Source: Jimgerdemannia flammicorona
Lineage: Eukaryota; Mucoromycota; Endogonomycetes; Endogonales; Endogonaceae
Reading direction: 5' to 3'
DNA length: 15,963 nucleotides
NCBI GenBank assembly: GCA_003990745.1
Contig: RBNI01003385.1
Coordinates: 1 to 15,963, forward strand
Each line of letters begins with the position of its first letter. The first letter of the stretch is position 1. Shown here piece after piece: positions 8,290-15,963 of this stretch. The notes under the pieces are model-generated. The model made no database searches, was not told where the DNA came from, and saw only the letters and a program-made list of their open reading frames with translations. The position numbers and the translations under genes are program-made.

Positions 8290-8812
8290 TGTCTTCCTTG
8301 GACTGACCAGCTATTACAGAAGATTCATCAAAGGATACTTTAATATTGCAGCACCTATCTATGAGCTACTGAAGAAGGAAACTAAATTTAAATGGACCAA
8401 GGAATACCAAGAAACCTTCAATGAACTCAAGACCAGGTTGACCCAAACACCTATCCTCAGAAGACCAGATTGGAACCTAGAATTTATTCTGCAGACAGAT
8501 GCACATACTATAGAACTTGGAGCAGTCCTAGCTTAGAAGAAAGATAGATATGAATATGTTATCTCCTATATAAGCCAAGGTACCTGCAGAGCAGAACAGA
8601 ACTATGAGTCATATAAGCTCAAATGCTTAGCAGTAGTTTGGGTAGTAGATAAGTTCTACTACTACTTAGCTGGGAAACACTTCACCATTCAAACAGACCA
8701 TTCTGCTCTTGTCTGGCTATTCCACACTCTGAACCCCAAAGGAATATATACCAGATGGATCTACAGGCTGCAAGAGTATGACTATACTATAGTACTACTC
8801 AGGAAGAACCAA
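8290..8812 (+). pseudogene. RT connection and RNase H domain
   Basis: 'FLGLTSYYRRFIKGY' near 8296 and 'PIYELLKKETKFKW' are the standard Ty3 thumb/connection. RNase H begins with 'LQTDAHTIELGAVLA' at about 8489, with the first Asp at 8498, then 'ISYIS' near 8564. The family's second acidic residue (ExLA, usually E-C-L-A or E-L-L-A) is replaced by Lys in 'LKCLAVVW' near 8617. 'TIQTDHSALVWLF' near 8687 holds a further Asp. A TAG at 8534 and the lost Glu would inactivate RNA removal. Just downstream, the expected 'NTNTDVLSRTP' is one frame over, implying a one-base gain at about 8811. Confidence 0.85.
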
Positions 8813-8984
8813 CACCAATACTGATGTACTCTCAAGGACACCCTGAAACAACCCCATCAAGATTACTCAACATGAATAAGAAGTTATACTATAGATTAAT
8901 CAGCTATCTTGGGCAGCAGAAGATGCCCAACCACCTTGAACCCTGGACAATCACTATCATCAACCAGACTTGGAAACAGTTTGA

Positions 8985-10060
8985 ACTAGACAATACTACA
9001 CTTAGAAAAGGAGAAAAGCTAGTAATATCTAAACATAAGAAGTATCAAGTAATGAAGGAAGTATATGAGCAAGGATACCTAGAAGAAACCAATATATATA
9101 ACAAGCATGTGGTGGCCCAAAATGGAAGAAGACCTGCACCAATTTGTCAAAGAGTATAACAAGTGCCAAAAACAGAAATAAGATTAGCAAGACTAGGCAC
9201 CCAGGTCATTAAGAATTGAGCCTATCCTCTTCCACCACATCACAATAGATATCATTGGGTCACTACCAGTAATACTATTAGAAAACTGCTATATTATAAT
9301 TATTATAGACCTCTTTACCAAATAGATAGAAGCAGGAGCATTACAAGAAGTCAATGCCCTCTCTATAGCTAACTTCCTATACTGAGAAATCATCTGCCAC
9401 TACAAGACACTGAAGCAAATCACAACAGACCATGGCACAGAATTTGTCAATGGATTCTATGAGATAATGTATCAGAAATACAAGATCCAGTACATCAAGA
9501 CCACCATGTACCACTCTCAAGGAAATAGACAGATAGAGAGAACCAACAAGACCCTCAAGAACATTCTGGTGAAGATCTCAGAGACATATGAGAATTGGGA
9601 TAATTATCTCTTAACTGCCCTCTCTATCCTATGAGACATATGGTCACAGAGCACACACTTTACCCCAAGAGAACTGCTCTTTGGAGAAAAAGATTCTGAT
9701 GGAACCTCAGCCATAAATCTAGATCTAACTTAGAGACAGATCAATGCAGAAATCTGGAGACTATACCAAATCAGAAAGAAGGCTGAAGATTATATCATCA
9801 AATCATAAGTACTGATAAGAAAGAATGTAGAAAAGAATTACAAGATCCTAGAACCCATCCAAATTGAAGAAAAGGTCCTACTATATTGAAATATAGTAGA
9901 AGCCTCATGGTCGCAAAAACTGGAGCCCAAATGGAAAGGACCCTTCTATGTGCAAGATATCAAGAGAACTACCTTCTGGCTTAGAAAAATCTCAGGGATC
10001 ATACTGCCTACCACAGTATACAGGAACAGACTCAAGAAGTACCATAAATCTATACAAGAG
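8985..10060 (+). pseudogene. Integrase: HHCC, DD35E core and GPF module
   Basis: The zinc-binding region is split between two frames: 'VMKEVYEQGYLEE' (about 9049, with both His positions now Tyr), then 'WWPKMEEDLHQF' (about 9112) and 'EYNKCQKQK' (one Cys now Tyr). The core keeps all three catalytic residues: Asp in 'IIDLFTK' (9308), Asp in 'TTDHGTEF' (9428) and Glu in 'RQIERTNKTLK' (9536), with 35 residues between the last two. 'FTPRELLFGEKD' follows near 9660. 'KWKGPFYV' near 9932 and 'YRNRLKKYH' near 10018 form the C-terminal GPF/Y module. No chromodomain follows. Stops are scattered, for example TAG at 9323. It would insert cDNA with a short duplication, in keeping with CTAT. Confidence 0.88.
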
Positions 10061-10108
10061 AAGCAAAATGTGATGACCGCCCATGAGGTTCTAGTCTGTG
10101 AATCATAA

Positions 10109-10410
10109 CAGCATGTCCTGTGACCAGCAGGCTATCTGTCTGGACTATTCTCTAAGGGATACAGCATCAGCAACTACTCATCCATGAGACTTTTGAAGCC
10201 AGAGGAGTTTGAATTATCAACTGATTGATCAAGATCAGAATCAGGCCCTTACTCTATATGAAGAGAGCAACTCTTCACCATTATGCCAAAATACATAGAG
10301 AAGATTCCAGTCCATAAATACTACTTTTAAACCTCTTGCCAGAGGTTATGGGATCAGCAAATTTTTCAGAACTGGACCAATGAATAAGGATGCTCAAGAA
10401 GATCCTTATT
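10109..10410 (+). other. Spacer between pol and polypurine tract
   Basis: About 300 bp lie between the end of the Pol frame and the polypurine tract. I see no gene: the frame continues briefly to a TGA at 10121, and later short frames are not supported. If the LTR open frame is expressed from a downstream message, its promoter or splice acceptor could lie here, but I see no clear signal. Confidence 0.5.
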
Positions 10411-10421
10411 CAGGAGGAAGA
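10411..10421 (+). promoter_or_regulatory. Polypurine tract
   Basis: CAGGAGGAAGA directly abuts the 3' LTR start. The A2 copy has the same GAGGAAGA at its LTR border (15956-15963, minus strand), which fixes the border independently. It would prime plus-strand DNA. Confidence 0.82.
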
Positions 10422-11831
10422 TATAACAGTGACCCCAGAATGATGACATTAGCACAGGAGACAGCCTTTCCTTACAAGCCACCAGATTGGAGTATAAGAA
10501 GATCATATAGCATATGAGATGAGCAATGATGACCAACTGTGAGTTATTGTGACCACAGTTCAGATATCTTGAGGAATATAAAAGAAGGATTAAGGAACCA
10601 TAGTAGCAGTAACCAACAAGACCCACCAATCCCAAAATAGCTCAAAGACTTACTATAAATGAAATACCTGCTGCTCACTAAACCTCAAGGTCAAGGAATC
10701 ACCAAGGTATCTCAGTTGAAGAAAGAATATTCCAAGACATCAGAAGAGCCATGAGGACCTATTCAAGAAGAACTCCTAGTGTCAACCTGGGTACTGGTGA
10801 CCCTTATCATTATATCCTCTACTACTGCAAAATGGAAACAAGGATCACTATTGCTACCGAATGCCTCCAAATATGGCAGAAGTATAAAATAGGAAACCTC
10901 CTCTGCTGGGAGTTTCCACAGGCCAGCCCCCAAGAGTTATAAGATGTCACTCCCATGGATATATGTGAAGCAAAAACAGCTAAGAAGATCTATCAGATCT
11001 TTAGGCATACACCATGGTCAATCTCCAACTTGGAGTATGTTAGAGTTTCAGATTTCAGAGACCTGTCAGCCTACTGTATCAATACACTAGAAGTCAGGGT
11101 GGCTACAGAAGTCCAGTCTACTATCATCCTCAATAGTGATAAAGTAGAAGACTTCTGGTATCCCATTCTTCAAGATAACCCAGATCAATTTCTATAAGGA
11201 TTGATCTCAGTATTCTAAGGTCCAAGTATCCAGATTAGACCTCCTCAAGACCCCACATTTGTTCCTTATTTTGTGGAAGAGAACCTCATAGACTGGAGAG
11301 CCTCAGATCTCCTTGTTCCTGCTGCCACCACTGAATGTGATGACATCATCAGTGATGACATCATCCTGCATGAAATATGCAAAGTATGCAAAATATGTGA
11401 CCTACATGATGATGATGAATTCACAGATCTCATCTCCTTTAGTGATGATGAGGATGAAGCCCTCATGGTCCTGAACCTGTACAACCATCAGTGCTGGCCC
11501 TGGAACTTAGTAGTTTTTCCTATCCTGGTATTTTATTTTAGTTATTGAAATTTATATTTAGCTTTATATCTTAGCAACTATTGAATTATATTTTGTATAA
11601 ATACTCCTCTTATTTCCTCTGAAATAAAGTCAGTTAAGTTTACTTATACACACTTCCTTGAAAGCAATCTAAGAGATAACAAAACAGTTAAAGATAAGAA
11701 GTTTGAGGACTATAAGACCTTGAGAAGGCACTCCAATAAGAACTTGCTTATAACAAACTTGAGTTAGTCTAAGAGATATATCTTGAAGAAGATCTGACAT
11801 ATTTGAAGGACTCAGCGACTACTATGTGATA
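10422..11831 (+). repeat. 3' LTR of element A1
   Basis: It begins TATAACAGTGACCCC and ends ...TATGTGATA; the A2 LTR reads TGTAACAG and GTGACA, so both terminal dinucleotides (TG, CA) have been changed by G>A and C>T. At 1410 bp it is shorter than the others, mainly because about 190 bp between two copies of 'cctgaa' (around 11474), including the 35-bp tandem array, are missing. Otherwise it is collinear with 3212-4739 and 14414-15955. Confidence 0.9.
10664..11548 (+). pseudogene. LTR-encoded (U3) open frame, 3' LTR copy
   Basis: It matches the 3391-4209 frame codon for codon over most of its length. The start codon is ATA (10664-10666) where the other two copies have ATG, and TAA follows 'PAAH' and 'QEL' where the 5' copy has CAA. 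The TAA after 'DQFL' (11195-11197) is shared by all copies. The acidic C-terminus 'DLISFSDDEDEA' is kept, but the deletion after 'VLN' joins it to former non-coding LTR, so the frame runs on to TGA 11546-11548. This is the copy that would sit at the 3' end of a genomic RNA. Confidence 0.68.
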
Positions 11832-11835
11832 CTAT
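11832..11835. repeat. Target-site duplication CTAT, right copy (element A1)
   Basis: CTAT follows the 3' LTR and equals 1933-1936. Beyond it, minus-strand copia gag sequence begins. Confidence 0.65.
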
Positions 11836-12084
11836 ATATAGATAAATTACTACTTCTATAAAGAATAGACCTCTGCTGTCTTTACTGCTTTAATTATTAG
11901 TATTTATAATATTCACCTGTCTATAATGTTTACTATTTTCTTTCTTCTTATAGTTGCAGTCTTACTTATAGTATCTATGCTTATCATAGTAGAAGTATTT
12001 ACTATCAAATTTGATTTATTGACTATTATACTGATCATTATACTGCTGGTTTTACCTTCATCCTTTATTCAACTTATCTTTGTC
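11836..12084 (-). pseudogene. Copia gag 3' part with degraded zinc knuckle
   Basis: On the minus strand near 11970 the sequence 'CNYKKKENSKHYRQ' resembles a copia nucleocapsid knuckle (C-x2-C-x4-H-x4-C) with two Cys positions lost. It lies where the knuckle should be, just downstream of the gag core and upstream of the protease, which resumes at 1936 across element A1. The assignment is weak alone and rests on position. Confidence 0.45.
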
Positions 12085-12828
12085 TTATCTATATATTCTG
12101 TAGAATGCTTTCTTATTACTATCATTATTATTATTACCACTCAGCCTTAATTTCTCATTTAGGAGGCTTATAATGATATACTTATAGTCTGATAGTTTGC
12201 AAGATTCTCTTATAGCAGTAATAATTATATTATAGACCTTGAGAAGGCCACACATAAGGGTCAGAATCTTGTCTTTATTCTTGATAAGGTCTACTGATAT
12301 AGAAAGAGAATTCACTTAATTTGTCAGATTATCAATATAGTTGGCATAGTCCTAGATACTCTTTTTGAACTTTATTCAGAAATTAAACAGTTGTACTTTT
12401 GGGTAGAATCTATTTGATGTAGATATTTACTAATAGTGATTATATAAGATCTTCTAGACTTTATTCACCATCATAGTATTGATGATGAGTTTCATTTTTA
12501 CATTTGAAAGGATAAAGATAATCTCTCTTAGTACTCTGTAATCTCTCACAGTATTGTATTTCATTATTTATCTCTATAGCTTCCAGTAATCCTCCAGACT
12601 ATATTTTTTCAAGAGATTCTTTATATAGTATACCCATATAGTATAATTCTTACTATCAAAGATAAGAATTGTCCTTTTTATTATTATTATTATTGGTACT
12701 ACTGTAAGAATAGTCATAGTTATGACTATTATATTAGGTATACTTATGCTATCAGTACTCATTCTAGGTCTCATTCTACTCATACTATTTGGTAGACTTA
12801 TATTTGATATATCTGATAGGTATAACAT
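12085..12828 (-). pseudogene. gag: Ty1/copia gag remnant
   Basis: Two minus-strand frames show copia Gag patterns. The upstream one (12828-12574) ends with 'FDSKNYTIWVYYIKNLLKKY', matching the N-terminal LxxxNYxxWxxxMxxxL block. The downstream one (12315-12085) holds 'ILTLMCGLLKVYNIIITAI' and 'IISLLNEKLR', matching ILxxLPxSYxxxVTAL and the LLxEExR block. The frame is broken between them. Poly-Asn/poly-Ile tracts come from (TTA)n at 12677-12694. This is the 5' part of the copia element that continues at 986-1936. Confidence 0.78.
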
Positions 12829-12831
12829 CTT

Positions 12832-12930
12832 ATATAGTATAATATATATTAGAGAGATATCTTTTACTATTATCTGCTATCTCATATAGTATAGTATATA
12901 TTAAAGAGGTGTCTTTTACTATTATCTGCT
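12832..12930. repeat. Direct repeat in copia leader (47-bp units, period 52)
   Basis: 12832-12878 and 12884-12930 are nearly identical, each ending 'cttttactattatctgct'. They lie between the copia primer-binding site and gag, in the untranslated leader. They may be a simple duplication or a packaging-type structure; nothing more can be said. Confidence 0.75.
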
Positions 12931-12940
12931 TTTATTAGTA

Positions 12941-12955
12941 GAGCTCATAACCTTT
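12941..12955 (-). promoter_or_regulatory. Putative copia primer-binding site
   Basis: On the minus strand AAAGGTTATGAGCTC follows the LTR end (...CAACA) directly. It partly resembles the initiator-Met tRNA-type site used by many copia elements, but the match is imperfect. Confidence 0.4.
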
Positions 12956-13088
12956 TGTTGTAGAATACTTAGAAGAGTAGAGAGAAGAAGAGAGAAGAGC
13001 ATTGTTTATTAATACTAGCTTATATACTTTTATATATATTGATGATATTTATAATGATAATATAGTTAGGCTATACTACTATATGTCA
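12956..13088 (-). repeat. Copia 5' LTR (133 bp)
   Basis: On the minus strand it starts TGACATATAGTAG and ends TTCTACAACA (TG...CA). It contains TATATAAG (complement of 13019-13026) and AATAAA (complement of 13005-13010) in the right order. It lies upstream of the copia gag and abuts a primer-binding-like sequence. At 13089 the sequence switches to + strand gypsy-B integrase, which marks the element's outer border. The partner LTR is not in the window. Confidence 0.75.
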
Positions 13089-13235
13089 AGTTACTATAAC
13101 TAAGATATTTCAATACTTTGGATTTAAGAAAACCTACAATCTTATCTCTAGAGAATTCTACTAACTAAAGATAACTAAGAATATTAAGATCTTTATAGTA
13201 TTATATAATATATACTAAAGATTTAAAAGTGGTAA

Positions 13236-13243
13236 TAAGCTAC
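13236..13243. repeat. Target-site duplication of MITE, left
   Basis: TAAGCTAC matches TAAACTAC at 13574-13581 with one G/A difference. Eight bases is the hAT length. Confidence 0.7.
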
Positions 13244-13573
13244 TAGTACTCTTAAATAAATTGAATTAAATTGAAAGTTATTTAAATTGAATTGAATTGG
13301 TGATTTTTCAATTTGAATAAAGTTTAAATTAAATTGAATTTGAATTGAATTAAGGATTTAATTTGAATACTATTTTTTAAAATATAATAACTTGACCAAA
13401 ATATATCCAAATTTAATAAGCTAAAGATTAAGATTATTAAATTAGAATATGTTTTCATTGAGTTATTATATTTCCAAAAATAGAATTTAAATTGAATTTT
13501 AAATTGAATTAGTCTTTAATTCAATTCAAATTAAATTAAATTAGACCTTTAATTCAATTCATTGAGAGCACTA
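13244..13573. mobile_element. hAT-like MITE inside gypsy-B integrase
   Basis: A 330-bp non-coding insertion. The left end TAGTACTCTTAAATAAATTG and the inverted right end TAGTGCTCTCAATGAATTG are terminal inverted repeats differing mainly by transitions and continuing into AATTGAATTAAA. The TAGTG end fits the hAT consensus YARNG, and flanking 8-bp duplications (TAAGCTAC / TAAACTAC) fit hAT. Removing the element plus one duplication restores the gypsy-B frame ('NKL' joined to 'LTGLL'), independent support for the borders. The interior is made of AATTGAATT-like motifs in both orientations, so it could fold into a long hairpin. It encodes no transposase. Confidence 0.75.
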
Positions 13574-13581
13574 TAAACTAC
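13574..13581. repeat. Target-site duplication of MITE, right
   Basis: TAAACTAC directly follows the right terminal inverted repeat; the gypsy-B frame resumes here. Confidence 0.7.
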
Positions 13582-14413
13582 TAACTGGACTTTTATAACT
13601 TCTACTAATTTTCTCTCATAACTAGGACTAAATTACTATATATTTCATTATCTAGCTTTCTAAGATCCAGGTAGAATAGAATATCATTGTGATATTTATA
13701 GACTATCTTAGTAAGTAAGCTAACTTTATATCTATTAAGACTACTATAACAGTATTTAAAGTTGCTAAGATTTTTCTGAACTAGATGTTTAGACTATATA
13801 ATATATTAAGTACTATTATATTAGACTAAGATACCAAGTTCACTAATAACTTTTGGAAGACATTCTTCACTCTCTATAGAATGAAGCTAAAATTCTCAAT
13901 AATCTACCACTCTTAGATAGATGATCAGACTGAGCATACCAACAAAACTCTCAAATAAATACTCAGTATTTTTTATTATTATAAGCAAAATAACTGAGAT
14001 AAGTACTTAGTCTATATAGAATTTATCTATAATAATAGTCAGTAGACCTCAATGAAGAAGACCTCATTCTTCTTGAATTATAATCAGCATTCAAGAACAC
14101 TGAGTACAACTATAAAATTAACAGTCTCAGTAGTATAGGACTTGGCTGAGACTATCTGATCTTATATAAATAGGCCAAGATATCCTTATGGAAGTTTAAG
14201 ACTATTAGATCAAATATGTCAATCAGAAGTAAAGAGAAGTCTTATAATATTAGTGACCAGATTATACTTAGGACAGACTACCTATACTTAGATATTCTAG
14301 TATAGTAACTATTTAGAAAGCTTCAAGTCAGAAGAATTGAACTATATTAAATTCTTGAAAAATTTAGTAAAGTCAACTACAAACTGGAGCTTCTCTATAA
14401 TATCTATATATAC

Positions 14414-15955
14414 TGTCACGTAGTGGTCGCTGAGTCCTTCAAATATGCCAGATTCTCTTCAAGGTGTATCTCTTAGACTAACTCAAGTTTGTTATAAGCA
14501 AGTTCTTATTGGAGTGCCTTCCCAAGGTCTTATAGTCCTCAAACTTCTTATCTTTAACTATCTTGTTATCTCTTAGATTGCTTGCAAGGAAGTGTGTGTA
14601 GGTGAACTTGACTGACTTTATTTTAGAGGAAATAAGAGGAGTATTTATACAAAATATAATTCAATGGTTGCTAAGATATAAAGCTAAATATAAATTCTAA
14701 TAACTAAAACTACTAAGTTCCAGGGTCGGTACTGATGGTTGTACAGGTTCAGGATACTGGCATTATCCAGTGTTACATCAAAATGCTGATGCTAGAACAA
14801 TTTCGCATCACCTCAGAATACCGGTACTGGTATTATCCAGTGTTACATGAGAATACTGGTGCTGGCATTATCTAGTGTAACAAAGAACTTAGAGCAGAAA
14901 GTTCAGGACCATGGGGGCTTCATCATCATCATCATCATCACTGAAGGAGATGAGATCCGCGAATTCGTCATGCAGATCATGCATTTTGCATATCTTGATA
15001 TCACATGGGATGATGTCATCGCTGATGATGTCATCACGTTCGGCTGTGGTGGGAAAATCAGGAACAAGGTCTGGAGCTCTCCAGTCTATAAGGTTCTCTT
15101 CTACAAAATAAGGAACAAATGTGGGGTTTTGGGGAGATCTAACCCAGATGCTTGGGCCTTGGAATACTGAGATCAATCCTTATAGGAATTGGTCTGGGTT
15201 GTCCTGAAGGATAGGATGCCAGAAGTCTTCTACTTCTTCACTATTGAGAGTAATAGTGGACTGGGCTTCTGTAGCCACCCTGGCTTCTAGTACATTGATA
15301 CAGCAGGATGATAGGTCTCTGAAGTCTAAGACTCTAACATACTCCAAGTTGGGGATCGAGCATGGTGCATGTCTGAAGATCTGATGGATCTTCTTAGCTG
15401 TCCTCGTTTCACATATATCCATGAGAGTGGCATCTTATAGCTCTTGGGTGCTGGCCTGTGGGAACTCCCAGCAGAGGAGGTTTCCTATTTCATACTCCTG
15501 CCACATTTGGAGGCATTCAGTAGCAATGGTGATCCTTGTTTCCATTTCATAGCGGTAGAGGATAAAGTGATAGGGGTCTGTAGTACCCAGGTTAACACTA
15601 GGAGTCCTTCTTGAGTGGGTCCTCATGGCTCTTCTGATGATTTGGAATATTCTTTCTTCAATCGAGGTACCTTGGTGGTTCCTTGATCTTGAGGTTTAGT
15701 GGGCGGCAGGCATTTCATTTGTGGTAAGTCTTTGGGCTATTTTGGGATTGGTGGTTCTTGTTGGTTGCTGCTACTGTGGTTCCTTGATCCTTCTTTTATA
15801 TTCTTCAGGATGCTTGTACTGTGGTCACAATGACTCACAGTTGGTCATCATTGCTCATCTCGTATGCCATATAATCTTCTTGTGCTCCAATCTGGTGGCT
15901 TATAAGGAAAGGCTGTCTCCTGTGCTGATGTCATCATTCTGGGGTCACTGTTACA
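14414..15955 (-). repeat. LTR of element A2 (1542 bp, inverted)
   Basis: Minus strand: starts TGTAACAGTGACCCC (complement of 15941-15955) and ends GACCACTACGTGACA (complement of 14414-14428), with short inverted termini TGT.AC/GT.ACA. It is collinear with the two A1 LTRs and serves as the reference for their borders. It contains diverged 35-bp units (about 14752-14881), the TATA-like box and AATAAA context (about 14620-14665), and the U3 frame. Confidence 0.92.
14889..15713 (-). pseudogene. LTR-encoded (U3) open frame, A2 copy
   Basis: Starting at ATG (complement of 15711-15713) the frame runs about 275 codons, with TAA after 'PAAH', TAA after 'QEL' and the shared TAA after 'DQFL' (just before 15176). 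Relative to the A1 copies it has an altered 'LVPDFPTTAERDD' segment, a shortened 'HDEF' segment and a longer Asp run ('DDDDDDEAP'), all preserving frame. This mix of in-frame indels with retained sequence is what a once-translated gene shows. The Asp run is encoded by a GAT/ATC microsatellite at about 14921-14943. No known family is recognised. Confidence 0.72.
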
Positions 15956-15963
15956 TCTTCCTC
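15956..15963 (-). promoter_or_regulatory. Polypurine tract of element A2 (at window edge)
   Basis: TCTTCCTC reads GAGGAAGA on the minus strand, directly upstream of the LTR start, identical to the last eight bases of the A1 tract. Confidence 0.7.

Larger units (their letters stand above)
4769..10108 (+). pseudogene. gag-pol: Gag-Pol polyprotein of element A1 (inactivated)
   Basis: A single frame links Gag, protease, dUTPase, RT and RNase H from about 4769 to 8810 without a Gag/Pol frameshift, then resumes for the integrase from about 9110 to the TAA at 10106-10108. In-frame stops are mostly TAG/TAA at expected Gln and TGA at expected Arg or Trp, as RIP produces. Between 8810 and 9110 the frame changes more than once, which indicates small indels. 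ATG 4769 is the first ATG after the primer-binding site but meets TGA at 4790, and another frame is open across 4768-4858, so the true start is uncertain. The 3' end could extend to the TGA at 10121 if TAA 10106 was originally CAA. Confidence 0.88.
1937..11831 (+). mobile_element. Ty3/gypsy LTR retrotransposon with dUTPase (element A1)
   Basis: A complete but inactivated element: 5' LTR (1937-4739, split by retroposon X2), primer-binding region (from 4743), single-frame gag-pol (4769-10108), polypurine tract (10411-10421) and 3' LTR (10422-11831). Excluding X2 and its duplicated target it measures about 8.7 kb. The domain order protease, RT, RNase H, integrase places it in Ty3/gypsy (Metaviridae). 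A dUTPase sits between protease and RT, and the U3 region of the LTR carries a conserved open frame. No chromodomain is seen after the integrase. The element lies in a minus-strand copia element, between that element's gag and protease. Stops replacing Gln, Arg and Trp codons, and transitions at conserved Gly, Cys and His, indicate inactivation by RIP rather than random decay. Confidence 0.92.
13089..14413 (+). pseudogene. Ty3/gypsy integrase remnant of an older element (gypsy-B)
   Basis: Reading + strand across stops: HHCC region 'FGFKKTYNLISREFY' (13117-13161) and 'KSGNKL' (13224-13241); then, after the MITE, 'LTGLL' and the core: Asp in 'IFIDYLSK' (13701), Asp in 'IILD' (13824) and Glu in 'DQTEHTNKTLK' (13932). 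The second and third are separated by 35 residues and all three share one frame. 'YLVYIEFIYNNS' follows near 14008, and 'FSKVNYKLEL' near 14360 is the C-terminal module. The sequence differs clearly from the A1 integrase, so this is another family. The copia LTR truncates its 5' side, the A2 LTR its 3' side, and most Gln/Trp/Arg codons are stops. Confidence 0.85.
14414..15963 (-). mobile_element. Element A2: 3' end of a second dUTPase-type gypsy copy
   Basis: A complete LTR in inverted orientation is followed at the window edge by the polypurine tract, so this is the 3' LTR of a minus-strand copy whose body lies to the right of the window, not a solo LTR. It is less mutated than A1: it keeps CpG sites (for example near 14420, 14958 and 15037) and canonical TG...CA ends. 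It inserted into the 3' end of the gypsy-B integrase. Confidence 0.8.

Noticed and set aside
8805..8830. Programmed +1 frameshift
   Set aside because: More than one frame change is needed within 300 bp and the site lies inside Pol, not at Gag/Pol.
10060..10410. Chromodomain after integrase
   Set aside because: No aromatic-cage pattern can be read after the GPF module; the frame ends at 10108.
11926..12150. Plus-strand hydrophobic frame resembling a membrane protein
   Set aside because: Its Ile/Leu/Val richness follows from AT content opposite a copia gag remnant; no start context or family.
13255..13563. Simple low-complexity or satellite DNA
   Set aside because: Terminal inverted repeats, an 8-bp duplication and restored protein frame define a transposon.
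14847..15170. Plus-strand 107-codon frame in the A2 LTR
   Set aside because: It is antisense to the LTR gene, has no equivalent open frame in the other LTR copies that I can see, and crosses the GAT microsatellite.
14414..15955. Solo LTR
   Set aside because: The polypurine tract at 15956-15963 adjoins it, so internal element sequence continues beyond the window.

Overview
The window looks like a repeat-dense, AT-rich block from a filamentous fungus, probably an ascomycete with repeat-induced point mutation (RIP) or a similar C-to-T process. Reasons: every recognisable coding region is a retroelement; CpG is scarce; and wherever a protein family predicts Gln, Arg or Trp the sequence often reads TAG/TAA/TGA, while conserved Cys, Gly and His codons are changed by C>T or G>A transitions in CpA/TpG context. 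I see no intact host gene, tRNA, rRNA or CRISPR array. The species cannot be named from this sequence.

The window is a nest of insertions. The oldest visible layer is a Ty3/gypsy integrase on the + strand ('gypsy-B', 13089-14413), itself interrupted by a 330-bp hAT-like MITE (13244-13573). A Ty1/copia element on the minus strand landed at 13088/13089: its 133-bp LTR (12956-13088), gag remnant (12085-12828) and, far to the left, protease and integrase remnants (986-1936) are visible. A dUTPase-bearing Ty3/gypsy element ('element A1', 1937-11831, + strand) inserted between copia gag and protease, leaving the 4-bp duplication CTAT. A polyadenylated retroposon ('X2', 1989-3194, minus strand) then inserted into the 5' LTR of A1 with a 17-bp duplication. 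A second, 5'-truncated copy of the same retroposon ('X1', about 300-985) interrupts the copia integrase. At the right edge, a second copy of element A ('A2', minus strand) begins with its complete 3' LTR (14414-15955) and polypurine tract (15956-15963); its body must lie beyond the window. Positions 1-299 are GC-rich and unlike everything else here.

Element A has two features of special interest. (1) Its single-frame Gag-Pol runs Gag with a CCHC knuckle, aspartic protease, a complete five-motif dUTPase, reverse transcriptase, RNase H, then a DD35E integrase with a GPF module. (2) Its long LTR (1.4-1.6 kb) carries a conserved open frame of about 275 codons upstream of the LTR TATA box, hence in U3. 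All three LTR copies keep this frame, and length differences within it are multiples of three. If real, it is a 3'-proximal accessory gene placed like retroviral nef or MMTV sag. I do not recognise its product. All copies here are inactivated by point mutations, so they are annotated as pseudogenes.
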